Shown here piece by piece: positions 6,191-14,598 of a stretch of 18,636 bases of DNA (positions are counted from its first letter, which is position 1; every line of letters begins with the position of its first letter). The stretch lies in the NCBI GenBank assembly GCA_035528995.1, contig DATKXO010000078.1, forward strand, positions 1-18,636. Reading direction: 5' to 3'. This stretch comes from DATKXO01 sp035528995. GTDB lineage: Bacteria > Planctomycetota > Phycisphaerae > UBA1845. Position numbers and translations under genes: made by a program. The notes under the pieces are model-generated. The model was not told the DNA's origin. It saw only the letters and a program-made list of their open reading frames with translations, and searched no databases.

Positions 6191-7258
6191 TCAAGGGGTC
6201 GCTTCGTGACAGGCGACGAAGTGTCGCGGGCGCATCTCGCGCAGCGGCGGGTGCCCGACGGTTTCGTCCTGGCAACGGGGCACGCACAAAGCGCATCGCG
6301 GATGAAACCGGCAACCGGGCGGCAATCGGCGCGGGTCGGGCACATTGCCCGGAATGACTTCCAGGCGTTGCCGGCGGTCCGATAGTCTGGGCACGCAACG
6401 AAGCAAAGCTCGCGTGTAGGGGTGCAGCGGCCGATCGAACAGGTCCTCCACGGGGGCCCGCTCGACGATCCGTCCGGCGTACATGACGCAGACCTCGTCG
6501 GCCATGCCGGCCACCACGCCGAGATCGTGGGTGATCAGAACCAGGCTCATGCCGGTGCTGGCCTGCTGCCGGGCGAGCAGGTCGAGGATCTGGGCCTGTA
6601 CGGTGACGTCCAGGGCGGTGGTCGGCTCGTCGGCGATCAACAGCGACGGGTTACAGGACCGGGCCATGGCGATCATGGCCCGCTGTCGCATGCCGCCGGA
6701 TATCTGGTGTGGGTAGGAGCGGGCCCTCTCGGCCGGTGCCGGGATGCCCACCTGGCGAAGCATGTCGATGGCGGCGTCCCACGCATCGCGACGACGCATC
6801 CCCTGATGCAGCTCGATGACCTCGGCGATCTGCCGGCCGATGGTCAGCACCGGGTTCAGCGCGGTCATGGCCTCCTGAAAGATCATGGCCAGTCGGGAGC
6901 CGCGAAGCCGGCGCAGGGTGCGGTCGTCGGCGGTGGCCAGGTCGATCGGCGCGGCGCCGGGGCGATCGAAAAACAGAATCTCTCCACCGGCGATCCGGCC
7001 GGGTGGGTCCGGAATCAGACGCAGGATCGACAGGGCGGTGACGCTCTTTCCACAACCGCTCTCGCCGACGATGGCGATCGTCTGACCTCGCCTGGCGGAC
7101 CAGGACACGCCGTCGGCGGCGCGGAGGACGCCCTCGTCGGTGTGGAACTCGACCCGCAGATCGCGGACGTCCAACAACACGTCGCTGCTCGGCGCGGCGA
7201 TCGCGGCCCGTGCTTGCGGGTCGGTGGTGTGTGACACAGCCTGTTGGGGTTCGCTCAC
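6191..7258 (-). CDS. Oligopeptide/dipeptide ABC transporter ATP-binding protein (OppD/DppD type)
   Basis: The ATPase energises uptake of peptides or similar solutes through a two-permease channel at the cytoplasmic face. Numbering from the GTG at 7258 (355 residues), it shows Walker A GESGCGKS (65-72), Q-loop Q128, signature ISGGMRQR (186-193), Walker B LLIADEP (206-212) and the switch histidine H244. The C-terminal oligopeptide extension with PGCRFHPRC and further cysteines (C315, C322, C325, C329, C350) is the Opp/Dpp hallmark. The frame extends to another GTG at 7366, but the first 36 residues of that version look non-native and a possible -10 box TATCAT (7314-7309) lies inside it. No permease, binding protein or OppF partner is nearby, so it is an orphan here or works with genes elsewhere. 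Confidence 0.9.
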   Translation of the reverse strand: MSEPQQAVSHTTDPQARAAIAAPSSDVLLDVRDLRVEFHTDEGVLRAADGVSWSARRGQTIAIVGESGCGKSVTALSILRLIPDPPGRIAGGEILFFDRPGAAPIDLATADDRTLRRLRGSRLAMIFQEAMTALNPVLTIGRQIAEVIELHQGMRRRDAWDAAIDMLRQVGIPAPAERARSYPHQISGGMRQRAMIAMARSCNPSLLIADEPTTALDVTVQAQILDLLARQQASTGMSLVLITHDLGVVAGMADEVCVMYAGRIVERAPVEDLFDRPLHPYTRALLRCVPRLSDRRQRLEVIPGNVPDPRRLPPGCRFHPRCALCVPRCQDETVGHPPLREMRPRHFVACHEATP

Positions 7259-7368
7259 GGTCGTGTCCTGCCAATGCGTCGATTCGGCGGTTGTGTCGAC
7301 TCGGCTTGATGATACCCGAGGGGCGATTCGACCGCAGGCCCGGCGCGGCGACGCCGAGCGGCGCACTT

Positions 7369-7397
7369 TTGACTCGCCGTGTCGGCCCGCTTACGGT
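7369..7397 (+). promoter_or_regulatory. Possible promoter for the HAD-IIB gene
   Basis: TTGACT (7369-7374), 17 bases and TACGGT (7392-7397) give a strong -35 with a weak -10, about 55 bases before the ATG. It lies in the 193-base divergent gap shared with the ABC ATPase gene. Confidence 0.3.
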
Positions 7398-7451
7398 GAG
7401 GGATGGCGCGCCCGAATCGCGGGCGACGCAGGCGCGAAACGGAACGTTCCG

Positions 7452-8252
7452 ATGGCCGGCGTACCGACTGCACTCATCTGCCTGGACCTCGACGGCACCA
7501 GTGTCGAGCACGACGGCACCCACGTGTGGTTCTCCGAAGAGGTGGCCCGGGCGATCAATGAAGCCACGCATCGCGGTGCGGCCTGGTGCGCTAACTCGGG
7601 CCGCTCGGCGGACAATCAGATGGGCATCATCCAGGCCTGTCGCGAACTGGAGATTCTGCCGACGGCAATCCTGTCGGGCGAGCGTTACATTCACGACTTT
7701 CATCCGACGGGTTTTGCGCTGATGGCCAGGCAGCCGGACAATGACTTGGCCAAGCAGAAGGCCCGCGACCTCGCTCCGCGGGCCAAGGCGGCGCTGGAGC
7801 CGGAGCTGCCGGGACTGGAAGCGAGGTTCGGGCCGGCCGAGTGGCATCCCCGGGCGGAATTCGTGGCCTGGCTTCTTGCCGACGCCTGCGACCACGCCGC
7901 ATTTGCCGAGGAGGTGCAACGGCTCCTGCAGGACCTGCCCGATGCTCAGGTGCTGCGCAACGGTCGGTGGGTGGTGGTCACGCATGCCGATTTCGGCAAG
8001 GGCCGGGTCCTGGGGACGTTGGCCGGGGGCCTGGGTGTTCCGCGGGAGAGGGTGCTGGCCGTGGGCGATCAACCGAACGACCTGGACATGCTTGACGGGC
8101 GCGTGGCCGCCTATGTGGGCTGCCCGCTCGACGCCGATGGGGCCATCGTCGAGACCGTAAGCAGGGTCGGCGGCTGGGTCGCGGACCAACCCGCTACGGC
8201 GGGCACGGCGGCGTTGATTCGCCGATTCGCCCGAGAGGCCCTGACCGGGTAG
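7452..8252 (+). CDS. HAD-superfamily hydrolase, subfamily IIB (Cof-like phosphatase)
   Basis: The 266-residue cytoplasmic phosphatase has motif I CLDLDGT with D12 and D14, motif II NSGRS with S49, the motif III lysine K183 in FGKGRVL and motif IV GDQPNDLDML with D206 and D210. The C2-type cap lies between motifs II and III, as in Cof and sucrose-phosphatase relatives that remove phosphate from sugar phosphates and related compounds. The substrate is not evident. The ATG at 7452 is chosen because it sits just before the first beta strand; the frame is open further upstream but that part runs across the divergent promoter region. No strong ribosome binding site is visible. The gene is followed by a hairpin and then the alpha/beta hydrolase gene in the same direction. 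Confidence 0.87.
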   Translation: MAGVPTALICLDLDGTSVEHDGTHVWFSEEVARAINEATHRGAAWCANSGRSADNQMGIIQACRELEILPTAILSGERYIHDFHPTGFALMARQPDNDLAKQKARDLAPRAKAALEPELPGLEARFGPAEWHPRAEFVAWLLADACDHAAFAEEVQRLLQDLPDAQVLRNGRWVVVTHADFGKGRVLGTLAGGLGVPRERVLAVGDQPNDLDMLDGRVAAYVGCPLDADGAIVETVSRVGGWVADQPATAGTAALIRRFAREALTG

Positions 8253-8272
8253 AATAGCGGTTCTGGGCGTGT

Positions 8273-8293
8273 GGCCCCCTGTGCCAGGGGGCC
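8273..8293 (+). terminator. GC hairpin between the phosphatase and hydrolase genes
   Basis: GGCCCCCTG (8273-8281) and CAGGGGGCC (8285-8293) form a perfect 9-bp stem with a 3-base loop. There is no T-tract. It may weaken read-through or protect the upstream mRNA end. Confidence 0.35.
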
Positions 8294-8337
8294 TCCCGGG
8301 GGGGCGGAGCAGAGGACGGTAAGGAGCCTCGACTGAT

Positions 8338-9132
8338 ATGAAGACGATCGAGATAGAGGGCATCGAGCTGGCCGTGGAGGATCGAGGCGAGGGTCCGCCG
8401 GTCATGCTGTTGCATGGCTTTCCGCTGAATCACTCGATGTGGTCGGCCCAGGTCGAGCGGCTGGTGGCCGGACATCGCGTGATTGCCCCGGATCTGCGAG
8501 GCTTCGGGGGCAGCACGGTCACGCCGGGGGCGGTGACCATGGACCGCTACGCGGACGACGTGGGCGCCATGCTGGAGGCGCTGGAGGTGACCGAGCCGGT
8601 GGTGTTCTGCGGCTTCTCGATGGGCGGGTACGTGGCCTTCTCTTTCTGGCGACGGTATCGCTCACGGGTGCGGGCCTACGTGCTGGCCGACACGCGGGCC
8701 ATGGGCGACACGCCCGACTCCGCCCGCGACCGCCTGAAGACGGCCCAACAGGCGATGGCCGACGGCCCCGAGACGGTGGCCAAGGCCCTGCTTCCCAAGC
8801 TGTTTTCCAAGGGCACGCTCAAGGGCAAGCCCGAAGTCGTCGAGGCTGCTCGTCAGATGATCCTGTCGAGCGATCCGGCGGGCATAGCGGCCGCCCTTCG
8901 CGGCATGGCTGCCCGGGCGGACTCGCGTCCCCTGCTGAACCAGATTACGGTGCCCACTTTGCTGATCGTCGGCGTGGACGATGCGATCACACCGCCAGAC
9001 GAGATGCTGGGCATGGCCGAGCTCATGCGACAGGCCGAGGTTGTCGAGGTTCCGAATGCCGGTCACCTGACGCCAATGGAGAATCCGGAGGCGTTCAACG
9101 ACGCGCTGGTCAAGTTCCTTGACCGAATCTAG
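8338..9132 (+). CDS. Alpha/beta-fold hydrolase
   Basis: The 264-residue protein is a compact alpha/beta hydrolase of the esterase/3-oxoadipate enol-lactonase-like group. The oxyanion segment is LLHGFPL (24-30), the nucleophile elbow is GFSMGG with S94, the acid is D215 in VGVDDAITPP, and the histidine is H243 in AGHLTPMENP. DLRGFGGS (52-59) is also characteristic. There is no signal peptide, so it is cytoplasmic. AAGGAG (8321-8326) lies eleven bases before the ATG, slightly long but supportive. Neighbouring genes do not indicate a pathway, so the ester, lactone or haloalkane it may act on cannot be named. It converges on nadD. Confidence 0.92.
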   Translation: MKTIEIEGIELAVEDRGEGPPVMLLHGFPLNHSMWSAQVERLVAGHRVIAPDLRGFGGSTVTPGAVTMDRYADDVGAMLEALEVTEPVVFCGFSMGGYVAFSFWRRYRSRVRAYVLADTRAMGDTPDSARDRLKTAQQAMADGPETVAKALLPKLFSKGTLKGKPEVVEAARQMILSSDPAGIAAALRGMAARADSRPLLNQITVPTLLIVGVDDAITPPDEMLGMAELMRQAEVVEVPNAGHLTPMENPEAFNDALVKFLDRI

Positions 9133-9139
9133 CGGCGAA

Positions 9140-9170
9140 GCCGGGCACCGGGTGAGGAATGGTGCCGGGC
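9140..9170. terminator. Hairpin after the hydrolase gene
   Basis: GGCACC (9144-9149) and GGTGCC (9161-9166) form a 6-bp stem that continues with GCC/GGC after one G/G mismatch. No T-tract follows. It lies between the convergent hydrolase and nadD genes. Confidence 0.35.
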
Positions 9171-9287
9171 CCCTGCCGGGCATCCTGTGAATCAGTGAGT
9201 AGCGGAAAACTCACCGCGCGGCCGCGCTGTGAGTCGCGCCCCGCTTTCCTTGCGGGTCGTGTGCTCAACGTATTGTCGGCATGGAGC

Positions 9288-9908
9288 CTACGTGGCGCGA
9301 TAGAGGTCGTGCTCGACGATGTATTGGTGCACCGACTCGGGAACCAGGAAGCGGACTGATTTGCCGGCCGCAGCCCGGCTGCGGATGTTGGTGGAGCTGA
9401 TATCGATCCGCGGGGTCTCCAGGATGTCCGCCTCGAGGCGGGCGATCTGGTTGTCGTTGAAGTGCGGCCGTAGAGCGTTGAAGTCGATGCGCTCCCAGCC
9501 GGGGCGTGCGGCCGTCACGATGTGGCAGGAGTCGATCAGGTCCCGGGCCCGGTACCAGGTCGTCAGTTCGGGCAGGGAGTCAGCCCCGATGAGCCAGTAC
9601 AGTTCCGCGTCGGCGCCCAGGTCGGCACGAAAATGAGCGATAGTCTCGACGGTGTAGGTGGGCCCGTCGCGGAGCAGATCGTAATCGCTGAAATCGAAGA
9701 TGGGCTCATCGGCGATGGCCAGCCTGACCATCGCGGCCCGGTGCTGGGGGGAGGCCAGGACGGCAGCCATCTTGTGCGGCGGGGTGGCCGACGGCAGAAA
9801 GATGATCCGGTCGAGGTCCAGCCGCTCGACCACGCTCCGGGCGATGATCAGGTGGCCCAAGTGGATGGGGTCGAAGCTTCCGCCGAAGAGTGCGATCCGC
9901 TGCGGCAT
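9288..9908 (-). CDS. nadD: Nicotinate-nucleotide adenylyltransferase
   Basis: NadD joins nicotinate mononucleotide and ATP to form deamido-NAD in the cytoplasm, the penultimate step of NAD synthesis. The 206-residue product has the nucleotidyltransferase signature GGSFDPIHLGH (9-19), including H16-x-x-H19 for ATP, the central LPSATPPHK (38-46), LIGADSL (106-112) with TTWYRA (116-121), and the C-terminal ISSTNIR (170-176) that binds phosphates. Length and motif spacing are normal. A GAGG about ten bases before the ATG serves as a ribosome binding site. It follows the HEAT-repeat gene on the same strand after 78 bases and may be co-transcribed with it, though no functional link is evident. Confidence 0.96.
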   Translation of the reverse strand: MPQRIALFGGSFDPIHLGHLIIARSVVERLDLDRIIFLPSATPPHKMAAVLASPQHRAAMVRLAIADEPIFDFSDYDLLRDGPTYTVETIAHFRADLGADAELYWLIGADSLPELTTWYRARDLIDSCHIVTAARPGWERIDFNALRPHFNDNQIARLEADILETPRIDISSTNIRSRAAAGKSVRFLVPESVHQYIVEHDLYRAT

Positions 9909-9986
9909 CGGCCGGGCCTCACAAGAGCGACGAGTTCGGGTCGTCCGTCAGTTACGGCCAGAGAATAGACCGCACGGTGGCGACGG

Positions 9987-11942
9987 TCAACGAAACCGGT
10001 CGAGCGCCTCGAGGGCTTCGCGTGGGACCGGCATGAAGAACCTATGCACGTGCTCGTTGAACGCGCAGCGGGCGCGATGGACTCGCCACCAGCGTCGAAG
10101 CAGGTCCGAGTGCATGGTGCGGACTTCGGCGTCGTCCTGCCAGGCGAAACCGTGCAGTCCGCATGCCTCGGGCGCGTAGCGTTGGATCACTTCGTAGAAG
10201 CGCGCGTCGAAGAGGAAGGATTCGGCGTCCACGGCGCCGTCGCCCAGCAGCAGGGAGTCGAGGGGCAGCTTCTCGCCGAGGTGCAGCAGCGTGATAAACA
10301 GCCCCATGCGCGAGACGTTCCGGTTGAGCAGGTAGACGTCCAGGTCGTCCCGCACGGATTCGCTGCCGCACAGCAGCCGGGCGCACAGGTAGTAGGTACG
10401 GAGTTGCCACGAGGGCTCGAAGTCCGGCGATCGGGTGTCCAGGCGCTCGGCCAGCCATTGGTCCAGCGGTTGCCCGGGCGCAAGCTGGCGGACGCCGCAC
10501 AGGCCCAAGGCCAGGGCGGCGGCTCCGCGCTGGGGGTCACCGCCTTCGGTCAGTGCCTCGATCAGTCGTTCCACAGGAGCATCAGGCAGCAGGGCGATTT
10601 GGAGCGCGGCCAACTCGCGGACCTCGTCATGCAGCGAGCTGCACAGGTTGAGGAAGGCCTCGGACCCGGCCGCCTCGTCGATCCGCGCGGCCGCGGTGGC
10701 CGCGGCGTACTGAAGCATGGGCTGATCCTCGAACTCGTCCACGACGTCGAGCATGACGTCCAGGTACGGACGGTCATCGAGGTATCCGAGCGACTCGACG
10801 GCGGCGGTAGCGATCTGCGATTCACCCGAGCGCAACGCTTCGAGCAGGACGTTGCGGAGATGAGGGACCGCCGTATGCCGGGCATCCGGCGTCCGGGCGC
10901 ATTGCCCCAGCGCGAAAAGCGCCGCCAGGCGTGCGTCCGGCGAGTGGTGCTGTGACAGCTCGATCAGCGGCGAGACGTCCTCCATCGTCCCCCGGCGGCG
11001 TCCGAGTGCCATAGCCGATCTTGCGGCCACTACTTGATCGTCATCCACCAGCATCTCGACCAAGGCCGCGTGCGTCGCCCGCCCTGCCTCTTCGCCAAGG
11101 CCGACTTCGTAGCCGTGTGTCCAGGCCGCCAGGGCGCGTACGTTCGGGTCGTCGCTTGCCAATAAGTCGAAGGCCGGCTCGAGCGCGCCCGGGACGGGAG
11201 CGAACAGGAACGCCTCGCTGGCACGCAGCACCGTGTGCGCATCGAACCGGCGTTCGTGGAGCAGGCGGCACAGCGCGCCGGGCCGCACCAGGCCCAGCGT
11301 GATCAAGGCCTGCTGTTGGACGTGTTGGGATGCGTCGTCCACCGCCGGCAGCAGTACGGCATCGGCGGCCTTCTCAGGTTCCAGGCAGACAGCGGCTGTG
11401 GTGATGAGTGCAACGCGGACAGCCTCATCCGGGTCCTGGAGCAGCGGCGGCAGCGCGTCCTCGAGGAACGGCGCGGCGTCGGGGCCGATCGCCTCGAGCG
11501 CCTCGAGGGCCTGCAGGCGTGTGGTCGCGTGTGGTGATTCCAGGCGCAGCCGCTCCCGCTTCACGAGTTCGCGTGTGGTTCGTGCGTCGGGGCCCCACTT
11601 GCCCGCTGCGCGAAGCCAACGGGCCAGTTGGAGGTATCGATCGTCTTCGGCTGATGCCAGCGCCTGGCCGATGCCCGTGTGGACAGCCTCGGAACGTTCG
11701 ATGGCCCAGGCGGCGATGATGTCGATGTGTTGGCTTGCGGGCGCGTCCGCGTTGTCGGATTCATGGATGAGGGCGTGAACGAGGGGATCGGCCACGGAGG
11801 CGTCGTCAACGGCGATGGCGGCCAGCGTGTTCATGGCGTCCAGGCGGACTTGCGGGTCATCGTCGCGGAGGCGCCGCAGGTGGTAGTGCTTTCGCAGTGT
11901 CGGCGCGCACAGAGTGCCCACGGCCAGCCCGAGGGCGGCCAC
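9987..11942 (-). CDS. HEAT-repeat protein, probably membrane-anchored
   Basis: The frame from the GTG at 11942 gives 651 residues, mostly alpha-helical HEAT/PBS-lyase-type repeats of about 30-35 residues. Examples are DDPQVRLDAMNTLAAI, DDPNVRALAAWTHGY, DDDQVVAARSAMALG and HSPDARLAALFALGQ. Such solenoids bind other proteins; no catalytic site is seen. The C-terminal 120 residues are less repetitive and rich in Arg, Trp and His. The first residues after the GTG (AALGLAVGTL) are the second half of a hydrophobic segment. Read further upstream in frame, LLRHVAVALTV completes a transmembrane helix, so the real protein probably begins near 12017, although no ATG, GTG or TTG is available there. The gene is divergent from the glycosyltransferase gene and precedes nadD. 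Confidence 0.82.
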   Translation of the reverse strand: MAALGLAVGTLCAPTLRKHYHLRRLRDDDPQVRLDAMNTLAAIAVDDASVADPLVHALIHESDNADAPASQHIDIIAAWAIERSEAVHTGIGQALASAEDDRYLQLARWLRAAGKWGPDARTTRELVKRERLRLESPHATTRLQALEALEAIGPDAAPFLEDALPPLLQDPDEAVRVALITTAAVCLEPEKAADAVLLPAVDDASQHVQQQALITLGLVRPGALCRLLHERRFDAHTVLRASEAFLFAPVPGALEPAFDLLASDDPNVRALAAWTHGYEVGLGEEAGRATHAALVEMLVDDDQVVAARSAMALGRRRGTMEDVSPLIELSQHHSPDARLAALFALGQCARTPDARHTAVPHLRNVLLEALRSGESQIATAAVESLGYLDDRPYLDVMLDVVDEFEDQPMLQYAAATAAARIDEAAGSEAFLNLCSSLHDEVRELAALQIALLPDAPVERLIEALTEGGDPQRGAAALALGLCGVRQLAPGQPLDQWLAERLDTRSPDFEPSWQLRTYYLCARLLCGSESVRDDLDVYLLNRNVSRMGLFITLLHLGEKLPLDSLLLGDGAVDAESFLFDARFYEVIQRYAPEACGLHGFAWQDDAEVRTMHSDLLRRWWRVHRARCAFNEHVHRFFMPVPREALEALDRFR

Positions 11943-12022
11943 AGTCAGGGCGACGGCTACGTGCCGCAGCAGGCGGTGGGGGGCGGTTGGGCTCGGGTTG
12001 GCGTCCGGTGCAGAGATGATTG

Positions 12023-12028
12023 CCTCCC
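12023..12028 (-). promoter_or_regulatory. Shine-Dalgarno-like GGGAGG upstream of a possible non-canonical ATC start
   Basis: GGGAGG on the minus strand lies five bases before an in-frame ATC (12017-12015) of the HEAT-repeat frame. Initiation here would restore a complete N-terminal membrane anchor. Use of ATC as a start is rare, so this remains tentative. Confidence 0.3.
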
Positions 12029-12088
12029 GGCGTGCAAAGGTCAGCAGGTGCGCCGCAGGGCCAAGTACAGACGCATCCGTCGGTGACC

Positions 12089-12094
12089 GATAAT
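12089..12094 (+). promoter_or_regulatory. Possible -10 box for the glycan cluster
   Basis: GATAAT matches the -10 consensus at five of six positions and lies about 30 bases before the glycosyltransferase ATG. The -35 region (TACAGA at 17 bases) is poor, so an activator or another sigma factor may be involved. Confidence 0.28.
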
Positions 12095-12124
12095 AAGGCA
12101 GTCGAACCTCAACGGAAAGTGTCG

Positions 12125-13378
12125 ATGCTCGCGGGATCCCAAGTATCGTTCGTGCTGGCCACGCGCAACCGCTGCCGGGTCACGCTGGAGACGCTGCGGC
12201 AGGTTTTTTCCTGCGCACGGCCGTCGGTCGATTTCGAAGTGATTGTGGTGGACAACGCGTCGACCGACGGGACTCCCGAGGCGATCCGGGCGGGTTTTCC
12301 GCAGGTCGTGCTGTTGGCCCAGCGGCGGAACTTGGGCAGTTGCGCGAAGGCCCTGGGGGTGGACCAGGCCCGCGGCGAGTACGTCGTGTTTCTGGACGAC
12401 GACTCCTGCCCGCGGCCCGGCGCGGTCGATCGGATGATTCAACACTTCTGGGCCGACGGGCGCCTGGGTGCCGCCGGCTTTCGCGTACACCTGCCCGACG
12501 GCCGCCAGGAATGCAGCGCATTTCCCGACGTGTTCATCGGCTGCGGCGTTGGTTTTCGGACGGCGGCCCTGCGGCAGGTCGGCGGGCTGGACCGCACGCT
12601 GTTCATGCAGGCCGAGGAGTACGACCTGAGCTTCCGGCTGGTGAACGCCGGCTGGCAGGTGCGCACGTTTGACGACCTTCACGTGGATCATCTCAAGACT
12701 CCCTGTGCCCGTCGCTCGGGTCGCACGGTTTACTGCGACACGCGCAACAACCTGCTGGTGGTGGCCCGCTATCTTCCCGATCGCCCCTACCCCGTGTACC
12801 GGCAGGACTGGCTGCAGCGCTACGCCTGGCTGGCAGGCAACGACGGCCGACGGGCGGCATTCTATGGCGGCGTGATGGCCGGCCGGCTTGGCGGCGTGCA
12901 GGATCGGCGTCGGTACCGCGATCGCCGCCTGTCACCCGAGGCGTTCGAGACGTTGTTCCGATTCCGGTTCGTCGAGCGGCGGATGAAGTCATTGGCCGCC
13001 AGTGGAGTCGAACGGGTGACGTTCGCCGATCTGGGCAAGAACGCCTACGCGTTCCTCCGGGCGGCTCGGAAGTGCGGGATATCAGTGTTGTCAATCGGGG
13101 ACGACCGGTTCGCGGCGCCGGGCCGGCGCTACCGCGGTCTGCCCCTCGAGCCGTTGGCGGCGGCAATGGAGGGCGATTCCGACGCCGTCGTGGTGGCCAA
13201 CACCTCGCCGGTGCACAGCGATCGGACGCGGCAGCGCCTGGCTGATCTGACGGACCGTACCGTCCACTGCTGGTTCGGGCACGAATCCGGGCCTGAGGCA
13301 CCGGAAATAGGGTCCACCGCACCTCAGAGGATTGCCGATAAGACTCGCGCGGCGGACGTGGCGGCCGTGGGCGGGTGA
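12125..13378 (+). CDS. GT2-family glycosyltransferase with a C-terminal Rossmann-like domain
   Basis: Residues 5-200 of the 417-residue product are a GT-A fold family 2 glycosyltransferase: SFVLATRNR at the start, VVDNAST (41-47) for nucleotide binding, FLDDDSCP (89-96) with the metal-binding DxD, and EEYDLSFRL (164-172) containing the probable catalytic base. There is no membrane segment. Residues about 285-385 form a second domain with strand/turn patterns such as VTFADLGKNA, SVLSIGDD, GLPLEPL and DAVVVANTSP. These resemble the nucleotide-binding N-domain of PglD-like sugar-modifying proteins. This pairing is uncommon and may sense or bind a nucleotide sugar. The start at 12125 sits directly before the first strand; GTG at 12119 and ATG at 12020 are alternatives. 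It opens the gmd-fcl block. Confidence 0.9.
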   Translation: MLAGSQVSFVLATRNRCRVTLETLRQVFSCARPSVDFEVIVVDNASTDGTPEAIRAGFPQVVLLAQRRNLGSCAKALGVDQARGEYVVFLDDDSCPRPGAVDRMIQHFWADGRLGAAGFRVHLPDGRQECSAFPDVFIGCGVGFRTAALRQVGGLDRTLFMQAEEYDLSFRLVNAGWQVRTFDDLHVDHLKTPCARRSGRTVYCDTRNNLLVVARYLPDRPYPVYRQDWLQRYAWLAGNDGRRAAFYGGVMAGRLGGVQDRRRYRDRRLSPEAFETLFRFRFVERRMKSLAASGVERVTFADLGKNAYAFLRAARKCGISVLSIGDDRFAAPGRRYRGLPLEPLAAAMEGDSDAVVVANTSPVHSDRTRQRLADLTDRTVHCWFGHESGPEAPEIGSTAPQRIADKTRAADVAAVGG

Positions 13379-13433
13379 CGGCTGCGCGGTCCCCGGGGGC
13401 GTGCGGTCGGGGTTGACGCCGCGAACCATCCGT

Positions 13434-13440
13434 GAAGGGA
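13434..13440 (+). promoter_or_regulatory. Ribosome binding site that sets the gmd start
   Basis: GAAGGGA is placed six bases before the GTG at 13447. The earlier in-frame GTG at 13432 overlaps this site and has no Shine-Dalgarno of its own, so 13447 is the better start. Confidence 0.6.
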
Positions 13441-13446
13441 ACAGTC

Positions 13447-14475
13447 GTGAGACGACGCGCCCTCATCACCGGTATCACGGGCCAGGACGGCTCGTATCTG
13501 TCGGAGCTGCTGCTGGAGCACGGGTACGAAGTGCACGGGATCATGCGTCGGTGCAGTTCGTTCACGACGCAGCGCATCGAGCACCTGTACCAGGACGCCC
13601 ACGAGGAGGACGTTCGCTTCCGCCTGCACTACGGCGACCTGCTGGACCCGCTGAGCATGCGGCGGGTGCTCAGCGATATCGGGCCGGACGAGGTGTACAA
13701 CCTCGGCGCCCAGTCTCACGTCAAGACGAGCTTCGACCAGCCGGCGTACACGGCCGAGGTGGTCGCCATCGGCACGGTCAACCTGCTGGAGGCGATCCGC
13801 GATTATCGCGATCACGCCGGCAAGCAGGTTCGGTTTTACCAGGCATCGAGCAGCGAGATGTACGGGAACGCGCGCGAGGTGCCGCAGTGCGAGTCCACGC
13901 GGTTCTACCCGCGCAGTCCGTACGCCTGCGCCAAGGTGTACGCGTTCTGGCAGACCATCAACTACCGCGAGGCGTACAACCTGTTCGCGTGCAACGGCAT
14001 TCTGTTCAACCACGAGTCGCCGCGTCGCGGCGAGACGTTCGTGACCCGCAAGATCACGCGGGCGGCGACGCGGATCAAGCTGGGCATGCAGGACAAGCTC
14101 TACCTGGGCAACCTGGAAGCCAAGCGCGACTGGGGCTTCGCGGGCGACTACGTTGACGCGATGCGGCTGATGCTGCAGCAGGAAGACCCGGACGACTACG
14201 TGGTGGCCACCGGCGAGACGCGCAGCGTCCGCGAGTTTCTGGACGAGGTGTTCGGCTACCTGGGCCTGGACTGGCGGGACCACGTTGAGGTGGACTCGCA
14301 GTACTTCCGGCCCACCGAGGTGAACATTCTGCAGGGCGATGCGTCCAAGGCCCGGGCGATTCTGGGCTGGAAGCCGGCGGTCACGTTCTCCGGGCTGGCC
14401 CGGATGATGGTGGACGCCGACATGGAGCTGGCCCGGCAGGAGGCCACGCTGATCGCAGCGGGTTATCCGGGTTAG
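13447..14475 (+). CDS. gmd: GDP-mannose 4,6-dehydratase
   Basis: Gmd converts GDP-D-mannose to GDP-4-keto-6-deoxy-D-mannose with bound NADP, the first step toward GDP-L-fucose, GDP-rhamnose or GDP-perosamine. The 342-residue protein is an extended SDR enzyme with the dinucleotide loop TGITGQDGSYL (8-18). The catalytic set S135/E137 in SSSEMYG and Y159-x-x-x-K163 has the same spacing as E. coli Gmd. NHESPRRGETFVTRKIT (188-204) binds the GDP moiety. It lies 68 bases after the glycosyltransferase and 123 bases before fcl, all on the plus strand, which fits an operon for an activated 6-deoxyhexose. The gap to fcl is rich in G and A and contains GGGGCGC (14495-14501) and GCGCCCC (14534-14540), which could form a loose hairpin. 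Confidence 0.97.
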   Translation: MRRRALITGITGQDGSYLSELLLEHGYEVHGIMRRCSSFTTQRIEHLYQDAHEEDVRFRLHYGDLLDPLSMRRVLSDIGPDEVYNLGAQSHVKTSFDQPAYTAEVVAIGTVNLLEAIRDYRDHAGKQVRFYQASSSEMYGNAREVPQCESTRFYPRSPYACAKVYAFWQTINYREAYNLFACNGILFNHESPRRGETFVTRKITRAATRIKLGMQDKLYLGNLEAKRDWGFAGDYVDAMRLMLQQEDPDDYVVATGETRSVREFLDEVFGYLGLDWRDHVEVDSQYFRPTEVNILQGDASKARAILGWKPAVTFSGLARMMVDADMELARQEATLIAAGYPG

Positions 14476-14598
14476 CGCCGGGGGGTGTGAAAGAGGGGCG
14501 CGGAGGGGCATGAACCGGCTCGCGGGAGAGAGGGCGCCCCGTGGAGGGCGGGGCGACTTATGAAGTCCGCGGCCCGACGGCCGAATAGGCGTATGTGA

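Noticed and set aside
6651..8405. A 584-codon minus-strand frame overlapping the ABC ATPase and the HAD-IIB gene
   Set aside because: It reads across two well-supported genes in other frames, shows no motif, and its C-terminal part is a frame-shifted shadow of the ATPase.
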